From contig NZ_CACAYO010000006.1 of the NCBI RefSeq assembly GCF_902536725.1, positions 28,826-92,825 on the forward strand: 64,000 nt of DNA, given 5' to 3'. This stretch comes from an uncultured Prochlorococcus sp. Lineage in GTDB: Bacteria > Cyanobacteriota > Cyanobacteriia > PCC-6307 > Cyanobiaceae. The translations under genes were made by a program, and so were the position numbers. The notes beneath the pieces were generated by a model. The model worked only from the letters and a program-made list of their open reading frames with translations. It did not search any database and was not told the DNA's origin. Of the stretch, positions 36,288 through 43,716 are shown in pieces (within the stretch, counting starts at the first letter, position 1; each line of letters starts with the position of its first letter).

Positions 36288-37481
36288 ATGCAATATCGTA
36301 GATTTGGTAGAACCAATCTGAAGATTCCTGTTTTATCTTTAGGTGGCATGAGATTTCAAAAAAGTTGGGATCAATTAGACTTTTCTGAAGTTTCATACGA
36401 AGAACAAAATAAAGTAGAAAATATATTAGATCTTGCAACACAATATGGTTTAAGTCATGTAGAAACTGCTAAGTACTATGGAACTTCCGAGGTGCAATTA
36501 GGAATGTGTTTTAAGAATAGCAAGAAAATCCCAAATATAATCCAAACAAAGATTCCTCCAAATAGTGATCCGGAAATTTTTGAGCGAGATGTATTATCTA
36601 GTATTGAAAAATTGAAAGTTAAAAAAATTGATTTGTTAGCAATACATGGTATCAATACTGCTGAACATTTACATCAAGCTATTCGAGATGGAGGTTGCAT
36701 TGATGTTTTGAGGAATCTTCAAAAAGAAAATTTAATTGGATCTATTGGATTTTCAACCCATGGAAAATCTTCACTTATTGAAAAGGCCATATCAACAAAC
36801 TTATTTGATTATGTAAATTTGCACTGGTATTTCATTAATCAGGAAAATACAAAGGTTATTAATTTAGCCAATAAGCATGATCTTGGGGTTTTCATAATAA
36901 GTCCCACTGATAAAGGGGGACATCTTCATACTCCCTCAAGAAAAATGTTGGAATTTTGTAAACCACTTCATCCTATAGTTTTTAATGATCTTTTTTGCTT
37001 AAGAAATCAAAATGTCCATACTTTGAGTGTGGGTATTGCAAAAGAGACAGATTTTGCACTGCATTTAGAAGCTGTCTCGTTGTTATCAGAATCTGAGAAG
37101 TATGTGCCTAAGATAATTAACAAATTAAGGCAGGAATCTATTAATTCCTTAGGTTTAGAGTGGCATCAAAATTGGAATAGAAATTTACCAAGTTGGGAAT
37201 ATACGCCGGGAAATATTAATATTCCTGTTCTGATTTGGCTTTCGAATTTAATTGACTGGTTGGGTATGGAAGGATATGCAAGAGCTAGATATCAATTGCT
37301 TGGTAATGGAAGCCACTGGTTCCCAGGATTCAACGCAAATTTACTAGATGTAGATGTTTCTGAAGGACAATTATTGAAAGTATTAGAAGGTCATATAAAT
37401 CCAAAAAAAGTTATAAAAAAATTGAGAAATTTAAAAGAAAAGTTTGGAGATAAGAATGCTAAAAGATTATCAAGAAAATAA
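36288..37481 (+). CDS. Aldo/keto reductase family protein
   Basis: A 397-residue protein. The N-terminal two thirds are an aldo/keto reductase TIM barrel: FGRTNLKIPVLSLGGMRF, the active-site region HVETAKYYGTSEVQLG with a Tyr in the expected place, KIDLLAIHGIN, and IGFSTHG. The C-terminal about 130 residues (SLGLEWHQNWNRNLPSW, GMEGYARARYQLLGNGSHWF) are a cyanobacteria-type extension. Related bacterial enzymes often have a Cys-rich Fe-S motif in that extension; I see none here. Substrate and cofactor are unknown. It follows the ferredoxin gene by 10 bases and ends 2 bases from the convergent rsmG stop. Confidence 0.85.
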   Translation: MQYRRFGRTNLKIPVLSLGGMRFQKSWDQLDFSEVSYEEQNKVENILDLATQYGLSHVETAKYYGTSEVQLGMCFKNSKKIPNIIQTKIPPNSDPEIFERDVLSSIEKLKVKKIDLLAIHGINTAEHLHQAIRDGGCIDVLRNLQKENLIGSIGFSTHGKSSLIEKAISTNLFDYVNLHWYFINQENTKVINLANKHDLGVFIISPTDKGGHLHTPSRKMLEFCKPLHPIVFNDLFCLRNQNVHTLSVGIAKETDFALHLEAVSLLSESEKYVPKIINKLRQESINSLGLEWHQNWNRNLPSWEYTPGNINIPVLIWLSNLIDWLGMEGYARARYQLLGNGSHWFPGFNANLLDVDVSEGQLLKVLEGHINPKKVIKKLRNLKEKFGDKNAKRLSRK

Positions 37482-37483
37482 TT

Positions 37484-38224
37484 TCATAATGGATTTTTTT
37501 CAGGTTTGCCAACTTTTCTTGGGTAAATTTCAGGACAAAAATTCTTTGGTTGAATAAGAATAATATTTCGGGTGCCTTTATTTCTTGGTAATTGTATCTC
37601 TTTTTTATCTTTAACTTTCCCTCCTAATATTTCTAGAGTTTTATCTAGATTTTTGCTTTCTTCATTCGTCCATTTGCCACAGTATAAAACTCCAAACCCT
37701 TCTTTTTTTAACATTGGTAGAATATATTCTGCAACTGTTGATGGATTACTAACTGCTCTAGTTGCTGCAATATTAAAATTATTTCTCATTGAAGATTGGT
37801 GGGCTAAGTTCTCAACACGATCATTGATTACATGAATATTGTTTTTGAAATTGATTTGTTCAACTAAAAATTTTATTGCATCTGTTTTCTTTTTCAAAGA
37901 ATCAATTAGGTATATCTCAGAATTAGGATGAGTTATTGCATAAGCTAAACCTGGGAAGCCACAGCCTGATCCAATATCTAAAAATTTTTTATTATCAAAA
38001 TTAATATTCGTAAAAGCTTTGAATGGCCAAATGCTGTCAAAAACTTGAGATACCCAATAATCATCCCCATCAGTTAATCTTGTGAGATTGGTCTTATTAT
38101 TTAATTCTTTAATTTTAATTTGTAACTCTTGAAATAAATTTATTTCTTCTTCAGTTATTAAGTAAAGAATTTCTTCTGGAATGTTTTGTTTTTTCATTTC
38201 GATGTAAATATGAATTTTAACCAT
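37484..38224 (-). CDS. rsmG: 16S rRNA (guanine-527-N7)-methyltransferase RsmG
   Basis: Methylates G527 in 16S rRNA. The 246-residue protein has the RsmG N-terminal helices (KELNNKTNLTRLTDGDDYWV, comparable with 'NLTAI.d..e...rHilDSL'), the SAM motif LDIGSGCGFPGLAYAI, then EIYLIDSLKKKTDAIKFL and the catalytic-domain NIAATRAVSNPSTVAEYILP. The start at 38224 gives a short MVKIHIYIE leader; a start at the downstream MKKQNIPEE (first base 38197) is equally possible. It converges with the aldo/keto reductase and is divergent from the J-domain gene. Confidence 0.94.
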   Translation of the reverse strand: MVKIHIYIEMKKQNIPEEILYLITEEEINLFQELQIKIKELNNKTNLTRLTDGDDYWVSQVFDSIWPFKAFTNINFDNKKFLDIGSGCGFPGLAYAITHPNSEIYLIDSLKKKTDAIKFLVEQINFKNNIHVINDRVENLAHQSSMRNNFNIAATRAVSNPSTVAEYILPMLKKEGFGVLYCGKWTNEESKNLDKTLEILGGKVKDKKEIQLPRNKGTRNIILIQPKNFCPEIYPRKVGKPEKNPL

Positions 38225-38286
38225 CCATTAAATACATTCTATTTAGTAAAAATTTATTAGAATTACAATATTAATAAAAGATTATT

Positions 38287-38727
38287 TTGAAAGGGAAAAC
38301 TTCCTATTACAAAATTTTGGGTGTAAGTGAAAATGCATCCAATCATGAATTAAGAAAGGCATTTTGTAAACTTTCAATTGAGTTGCATCCCGATACAACT
38401 TCATTAGAAATAGACGTTGCTAAAAGTAAATTTCAAGAAGTTCTTGAAGCTTATGAACATTTAAATAATAGTAATTTAAGGAAAATATATGATGAAAAAC
38501 TAAAAGAAAACTTTAGAAGTAAAAATAATACTAACGTTTTAAATAATTTAGTAATCGATTCTAATAATCAAAATTTAATAGGAAATAGAAGACCTTTTTC
38601 GAATGGAGAATTGTTTTCGTTGTTTCTTTTAATTATCATAATTTCTATAAGTTTAATTTGTTCAATTTTTATTGCTTCTTTTACTGGAAAAGAATTAGAG
38701 ACAATACCGATTTGGCTAATTAAATAA
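38287..38727 (+). CDS. J-domain protein with C-terminal membrane anchor
   Basis: A 146-residue DnaJ-like co-chaperone. The J-domain spans residues 5-66 (SYYKILGVSENASNHELRKA, with the HPD motif in SIELHPDTTSL), needed to stimulate Hsp70 ATPase. A polar Asn-rich linker and a single hydrophobic helix at about residues 108-130 (LFSLFLLIIIISISLICS) follow, so it is a tail-type membrane-anchored J-protein without zinc-finger or substrate domains. The start is TTG at 38287; no ATG is available before the conserved region. The DnaK partner is not in the window. DUF3143 follows after 16 bases. Confidence 0.9.
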   Translation: MKGKTSYYKILGVSENASNHELRKAFCKLSIELHPDTTSLEIDVAKSKFQEVLEAYEHLNNSNLRKIYDEKLKENFRSKNNTNVLNNLVIDSNNQNLIGNRRPFSNGELFSLFLLIIIISISLICSIFIASFTGKELETIPIWLIK

Positions 38728-38743
38728 TTTTTTAAAAAAGTCT

Positions 38744-39001
38744 GTGGATCCCTCTAAAAAACCTATCAATCAAAATTCACTGCAATCATTGGAATTGTGG
38801 CTAATTGATTTAGGTGCTGTGAAGGATATTAATAATCCATCTAAATGGTATCTGTTACTTTCAAATTGGAATGCAACTATTATTTTTGAACAAGAAGATT
38901 TAAGTGTTATCTGGGAAAGTGAAGGACAAGAAACTAAAAGACTATTTTCCTATTGCATAAATAGAGAAGATGTGGAAAATGCAATACTGCAGGGACCTTA
39001 A
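38744..39001 (+). CDS. DUF3143 family protein
   Basis: An 85-residue soluble protein of the cyanobacterial DUF3143 family, function unknown. It has a conserved pattern LQSLELWLIDLGAVKDINNP, SKWYLLLSNWNATIIFEQED, and LSVIWESEGQETKRLFSY. The last part, CINREDVENAILQGP, looks helical. The start is GTG at 38744. In cyanobacteria it is frequently found directly downstream of a small J-domain gene, as here with 16 bases between them, suggesting a functional link. It ends eight bases from the convergent bioA stop. Confidence 0.85.
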   Translation: MDPSKKPINQNSLQSLELWLIDLGAVKDINNPSKWYLLLSNWNATIIFEQEDLSVIWESEGQETKRLFSYCINREDVENAILQGP

Positions 39002-39009
39002 ATTTCTAT

Positions 39010-40311
39010 CTAAAGATTTTCTAAGATTTGCCTTATTATCCAGTAACTTTTTTCTAATTGAATATCGGTTATGCAGAGAGGCGGCAAGAGATAAATAACA
39101 TTCCCGAGAGGTCTAATAAATAAACCTTGCTCTATTGCAAGACTCTTTATTTCTTTCCCAATATTATTGAAATAACCTTTTTTGTTCCCAATATCTAAAT
39201 CGAAGGCAGCAATTGTGCCGGATACCCTTATTTTTTTTATATAGGGTAAGTTTTGAAATTTAATTAAGTGAGATAAATGTTTTTCTTCAAATGAAAGGTA
39301 TTTGTGTGGTTCTTTTTCTAATAAATCAAGGCTAGCGTTTGCCGCAGCACAACCTAAAGGATTAGCAGTAAAACTATGTCCATGCCAAAAAGTTTTTCTT
39401 GGGGAATCATCAATGAAGGATTGAAAAATTTTTTCTTTACATAAAGTTATTCCCATTGGTAAAAATCCACCAGTTAAGCCTTTTGAAATACTTATTAAAT
39501 CGGGAACGATTTTTGCCTTTTGAAACGCAAAAAGACTTCCACATCTTCCAAACCCAGTCAAAACTTCATCAGCAATTAACAAAGAATTATTATTCTTAAT
39601 AATTTCTGAAACTTTTTTTATAAAATGAGGCCTAACCATATTCATTCCTCCTGCTCCTTGAACAAGAGGCTCGAGGATTACTGCAACTGTTGGAGTTTTA
39701 AGTAGAGTTTCTAATTTTTGGATCGCCTCATTTTCTTTATTTTCTACTTTTTCATCGTTCATCCAAGTTGAAGGCCAGGGGACTCTCCTAACTGGGAACA
39801 TAAGATTATCGAAATTCTCATTAAAAATATTTCTTTCACCTAAAGCCATTGCTCCAAATGTATCCCCATGATAGGCGCCATCAAAAGCAACTATTTGAGT
39901 TCTTGTCTCTCCTCTATTTTGCCATGATTGGAAGGCAATTTTTAAAGCGACTTCCACTGCAGTAGAACCGTTATCAGAAAAGAATAATCTTTCTAGTTTT
40001 GTTAATTCACTAAGTCTTTCCGCCAATTTTTTTGCCTGTGGATGTAAAAAATCAGCAAATATAACTTGCTCAAGTTTTTTTGATTGATTGAAAATGGCAT
40101 CCGCAATGTGCTGGTTACTATGTCCATGAAGAGTTACCCACCAACTACTGATTGCATCTATTAGCTCTTTTTTAGGATTTTTAGTAAATAGGAGGGCATC
40201 TTGACCATGAGTTACTTCTATTTGCGGTTTGCTGTTATTGATTTGAGTAAAAGGTGGCCAAATATTTGGGTGCCAATCTTGAATTGGAGTTTTTGAATCC
40301 AAAGATTTCAT
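39010..40311 (-). CDS. bioA: Adenosylmethionine-8-amino-7-oxononanoate aminotransferase
   Basis: Converts KAPA to DAPA in biotin synthesis, using SAM as amino donor. The class III PLP aminotransferase of 433 residues has the N-terminal HPNIWPPFTQ, DGISSWW-type segment AISSWWVTLHGHSNQHI, FFSDNGSTAVEVALKIA, FDGAYHGDTFGAM, LIADEVLTGFGRCG and the PLP lysine in ISKGLTGGFLPMG. The C-terminal LFIRPLGNVIYLLPPLCI is BioA-like. It is the last gene of the overlapping bioF-bioK-bioC-bioD-bioA unit; its start abuts the bioD stop without spacer. Biotin synthase bioB is not in the window. Confidence 0.96.
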   Translation of the reverse strand: MKSLDSKTPIQDWHPNIWPPFTQINNSKPQIEVTHGQDALLFTKNPKKELIDAISSWWVTLHGHSNQHIADAIFNQSKKLEQVIFADFLHPQAKKLAERLSELTKLERLFFSDNGSTAVEVALKIAFQSWQNRGETRTQIVAFDGAYHGDTFGAMALGERNIFNENFDNLMFPVRRVPWPSTWMNDEKVENKENEAIQKLETLLKTPTVAVILEPLVQGAGGMNMVRPHFIKKVSEIIKNNNSLLIADEVLTGFGRCGSLFAFQKAKIVPDLISISKGLTGGFLPMGITLCKEKIFQSFIDDSPRKTFWHGHSFTANPLGCAAANASLDLLEKEPHKYLSFEEKHLSHLIKFQNLPYIKKIRVSGTIAAFDLDIGNKKGYFNNIGKEIKSLAIEQGLFIRPLGNVIYLLPPLCITDIQLEKSYWIIRQILENL

Positions 40312-40977
40312 TTAACTTATTTTTGAGTTTAAAAGTGAGATCAACTTATTCTTGATGTCTAGCTCTTTCCATAGTATATCTAAATTGTTCGAGTCCATTT
40401 TTTCGATGTAAGGAAATTCAGCAATTAACGGAATACCACTAAAATTTACTAGAGTTCTTGGATTATCTAGGTGTTTTTCACCATTGACTACTAAACCTAA
40501 AATCTCAATATTTCTTCGTTTTAAGGCCTCAATACTAAGCAGGGTATGGTTAAGAGTGCCAAGTGAGCTCTTACATACAAGTATTACTGGAAGATTCCAT
40601 TGTTTTATTTGATCTATTTGCAAAAAATTGCGTGTTATTGGAACCATTAATCCACCTGCAGTTTCTACAATTAATGAGCCTTGCACTTTTGGCAATCTCA
40701 ACTTTTCAAAGTTAATAGTTTTTTGATCTATTTCAGCAGCCCAATGAGGAGATAGCGGTTTCGTAAAGACATAAGCTTCTTTGATGATTTTCTCTTTACT
40801 TAATTGTGTAAGTTTTTCAACAGTTTGACTATCAGTTTGCGATTCAATACCGCTTTGAATAGGTTTCCAATAAAAGGAATTTAATCCTTTAACGAAAAAA
40901 GAGCTTATTAAAGTTTTTCCAATATCAGTATCTGTTCCACAAATTATAAATTTGAAAACACTATCCTTACTTCTCAT
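40312..40977 (-). CDS. bioD: Dethiobiotin synthetase
   Basis: Closes the ureido ring of DAPA with CO2 and ATP to form dethiobiotin. The 221-residue protein has the P-loop variant FIICGTDTDIGKTLISSFF near residues 10-28, followed by YWKPIQSGIE, and the catalytic ETAGGLMVPIT segment. VVNGEKHLDNPRTL and PLIAEFP give the adenine-binding end. The gene starts within the bioC stop (four-base overlap) and is immediately followed by bioA, so translation is probably coupled. Confidence 0.95.
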   Translation of the reverse strand: MRSKDSVFKFIICGTDTDIGKTLISSFFVKGLNSFYWKPIQSGIESQTDSQTVEKLTQLSKEKIIKEAYVFTKPLSPHWAAEIDQKTINFEKLRLPKVQGSLIVETAGGLMVPITRNFLQIDQIKQWNLPVILVCKSSLGTLNHTLLSIEALKRRNIEILGLVVNGEKHLDNPRTLVNFSGIPLIAEFPYIEKMDSNNLDILWKELDIKNKLISLLNSKIS

Positions 40978-41744
40978 AATTTCTTTATGATTTGAATCTC
41001 AATTTGCCATGAAAGGTTAACTGTATTATTGTAATTCTTTGGCCAAAACTTTTGAATTTTTTTTAACTCCTTCACTGTTTTGTGTTTACTATTTGTTGAT
41101 TGTGCCCCTACATTTTTAATGCTTCTAAAAAGCTTATATACATCTTCAAAATTTTCATGATAATTAAACTTTTCTGAATAATGAATTTCAGTTGATTTGA
41201 AATCTTTTAATAATTCTTTAGAGCAAAGGAAATTAAGACCACTATATTCAATATCAATTTTTCTGCAAGTGTCTTTCCACTCAGGAAAACAATTTTTTGT
41301 TGGATAGGAAATGATTAAAAAACCTCCAGATTTTAATTTACTAAACCAATTTTTTATTATCTTTTCTGGTTTGTTTAACCAATGGATGCAAAAGTTAGAT
41401 GTTAATAGAGAACAGTTATTGATTTCAGGAGGTAAATCATTATTCAAATCCCATAAAATTTTTTTACTAGATAATTTATTCTCAAGAAGCATTTTTTTGC
41501 TGAAATCAATTCTGGCTACTTTTTGGGAAGAAAAATTTTTTTCTATTTCATCAGCCAATATTCCTGGTCCTGATCCTAGATCTATCCATTCACCTTTTTC
41601 TTGGGGATTTAATTCTTTGATAAATTGAACAATCTTTTTTGCAAAAAATTTCTGAATATTTGAATGTTCTAAATACCGATATGCAGCATTATTGAAATTA
41701 TTTTTTATTTTCTCATTCCACTTTTTACTATCCATTTTCATCAT
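40974..41744 (-). CDS. bioC: Malonyl-ACP O-methyltransferase
   Basis: Methylates malonyl-ACP to disguise it for the fatty-acid enzymes that build the pimelate chain. The 256-residue SAM methyltransferase has NNAAYRYLEHSNIQKFFAKK at the N-terminus (BioC-type), motif I WIDLGSGPGILADEI, and CSLLTSNFCIHWLNKPEK, analogous to the BioC core. The start overlaps the bioK stop by 17 bases, and the 3' end overlaps bioD by four bases. Assignment rests on both sequence and its place between bioK and bioD. Confidence 0.92.
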   Translation of the reverse strand: MMKMDSKKWNEKIKNNFNNAAYRYLEHSNIQKFFAKKIVQFIKELNPQEKGEWIDLGSGPGILADEIEKNFSSQKVARIDFSKKMLLENKLSSKKILWDLNNDLPPEINNCSLLTSNFCIHWLNKPEKIIKNWFSKLKSGGFLIISYPTKNCFPEWKDTCRKIDIEYSGLNFLCSKELLKDFKSTEIHYSEKFNYHENFEDVYKLFRSIKNVGAQSTNSKHKTVKELKKIQKFWPKNYNNTVNLSWQIEIQIIKKL

Positions 41745-42441
41745 TAAGTGTATTAAGTAAAATCTCGTATAAATTTAGATTATTCAAGCAATGACCTTGC
41801 TGAGCTAATTTAATTAAAATTGGATTCCTATCAAGAATTTTATTTAAGGAATCTAAGAAGTTATTATTTGATTCGTTGTCTAGGATCAAATCATTTTCTG
41901 ATTTTATAAAAATAATTTTGCAATCTTTTCTTAAAAATAATGGAATATCTCTACTAATGTAAAGTTGTTTTAAATCACCTAAAAGAAGAGTTTTATTAAA
42001 ACTCTCTAAACTTTTATAAAAGATATTTTTAAAACTATTATTCATATGATTTGGCATAAATGATCTATGTATAAATTCTTTCAACATATCCTTAGTTTCA
42101 TCTTTTGTGATTTTTGTTTCCATTCTTTTTAGAGACTTCAAAATAAAGTTTCTTTTATTACTTAAAGGAAGAAAATTATTAAAAGAATTTATAAGAACAA
42201 TATGAGTTGCTTCTTTTAAGATTTTTTTTTGCATTAAATGAAAACCAAATGAATGGCATAAAGTCATTCTGATTTCTTTTTTAGATTCGCTTTTAATCCA
42301 TTTTGCTTGATAATTACTTGTTGAAAAATAGCCCCTTTCATTATCTTGCCAATGCCAATTATTTTTTAAAAAATCAACTTTATAATCATCCCAGAAATAT
42401 TTATTTAGTCCCCACCCATGTTGAGTAATAACTTGTTTCAT
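41728..42441 (-). CDS. bioK: BioK-type pimeloyl-ACP methyl ester esterase
   Basis: BioK is the known non-orthologous replacement of BioH in marine Synechococcus/Prochlorococcus biotin operons; it would remove the methyl ester from pimeloyl-ACP. The 237-residue alpha/beta-hydrolase shows an oxyanion-region HGWG (residues 8-11). The probable triad is S64 in CHSFG, D184 in SENDLILDN and H217 in QQGHCLNN. The nucleophile elbow has Cys62 where the classic GxSxG motif has Gly. Sequence is quite diverged, so the assignment depends strongly on its position between bioF and bioC, overlapping both (four and 17 bases). An unrelated-substrate esterase is less likely. Confidence 0.8.
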   Translation of the reverse strand: MKQVITQHGWGLNKYFWDDYKVDFLKNNWHWQDNERGYFSTSNYQAKWIKSESKKEIRMTLCHSFGFHLMQKKILKEATHIVLINSFNNFLPLSNKRNFILKSLKRMETKITKDETKDMLKEFIHRSFMPNHMNNSFKNIFYKSLESFNKTLLLGDLKQLYISRDIPLFLRKDCKIIFIKSENDLILDNESNNNFLDSLNKILDRNPILIKLAQQGHCLNNLNLYEILLNTLNDENG

Positions 42442-43577
42442 TTAAACTCTTTTAATACTGCAATAAAATTTTTTAGCAGATTCAAATCTAAGTTTCTTCG
42501 GATTGTTATTCTGATTCTTGATTGCCCAACTGGAACGGTAGGGGGTCTTATCGCAATTGCTAAAAACCCATTTTCCTCAAGATATTTTTGTAGATAAATT
42601 GCCTTCTCTTCTTGGCCAACAATAATTGATAAAATGTGAGAATCACCTTCAATTGGAAAATTAAAATTTTTAATAATTTCATCTTTCCATACCTTCGCAG
42701 AAGATAACAATTCATTCCCCCATTCTTTATTTTCTAAAATTTTTTTTAAACCTTCTAGTGCTCCAGCAGCTAAAGATGGTGCAAGAGCGGTTGTGTACCT
42801 AAATGCACCACTTGTTTGGATAAGATACTCACCAATTTCTGAATTGGAGGCTATGAATGCTCCACCGCTTCCAAATGCTTTTCCAAAAGTTCCAGTAATT
42901 ATAGTTATTTCTGAACGGAAATTAAAACTTAAACCCCTGCCTTCAGGGCCCAAGATCCCAATTGCATGGGCTTCGTCAACTAATAATTGAACACTATTTT
43001 TTTTGCAAATTTCCGTTATTTCTCTGAGCGGAGCAATTGATCCCTCCATGCTATAGAGAGATTCGACAACAACTAAAATGGAATTTTTTGTTGGGTTAGA
43101 CTTAATAATTTTATCTTCTAAATCTTTTAAATTATTATGTGAAAATCGAACTAGTTTAGCTTGAGCGGCTTTAACTCCAACCAATAAAGAGTTATGGATT
43201 AATTTATCTGCTATTACGATACTATTTCTGTTTACTAAAGTCTGGATGGCCGCTATATTTGCTTGAAATCCGCTTGGGAAAAGTAATACTTTATCTTGAT
43301 CAAGCCACTTGGCAAGTTCTGTTTCTAATAATTTATGTATTGGTCTTGAACCTGTAATAAACCTAGAGCTTCCTGACCCAATACCTTCTAACATGCTTAT
43401 TTCGTAAGCAGCTTTTATTAAATCCTTGTCCCTACTTAATCCAAAATAATCATTACTGCATAAGTCTATAAGTTTTTTATTTTGCGAATTTGAACTTAGA
43501 AGTTCGAATGATTTTTTACCTAAAGAAAATGTTTTTAATTGACGGATTCTATTTTTTGGAATTTTTATTTTTTTCAT
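42438..43577 (-). CDS. bioF: 8-amino-7-oxononanoate synthase
   Basis: Condenses pimeloyl-ACP with alanine to give KAPA. The 379-residue PLP enzyme of the alpha-oxoamine synthase family has LIDLCSNDYFGLS, GIGSGSSRFITGSRPIHKLLE, LLVDEAHAIGILGPEGRG and the PLP lysine in TGTFGKAFGSGGAF. The C-terminal AIRPPTVPVGQSRIRITI is characteristic. It is the first gene of the biotin unit and overlaps bioK by four bases. A 139-base AT-rich gap separates it from the divergent helicase gene and must contain both promoters. No BirA-like operator was recognised there. Confidence 0.96.
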   Translation of the reverse strand: MKKIKIPKNRIRQLKTFSLGKKSFELLSSNSQNKKLIDLCSNDYFGLSRDKDLIKAAYEISMLEGIGSGSSRFITGSRPIHKLLETELAKWLDQDKVLLFPSGFQANIAAIQTLVNRNSIVIADKLIHNSLLVGVKAAQAKLVRFSHNNLKDLEDKIIKSNPTKNSILVVVESLYSMEGSIAPLREITEICKKNSVQLLVDEAHAIGILGPEGRGLSFNFRSEITIITGTFGKAFGSGGAFIASNSEIGEYLIQTSGAFRYTTALAPSLAAGALEGLKKILENKEWGNELLSSAKVWKDEIIKNFNFPIEGDSHILSIIVGQEEKAIYLQKYLEENGFLAIAIRPPTVPVGQSRIRITIRRNLDLNLLKNFIAVLKEFK

Positions 43578-43716
43578 GATGGCAAAATAAAATATAGTGG
43601 ATTTAATTAAAAAGATTTAGATTTACTATTAAAGTTTGCAAGGTATTTTTTGTTTATTAATATCTATATAGATCATATATTAAGAAGTTAACTCATCCTC
43701 TCTTCAATCACAATTA

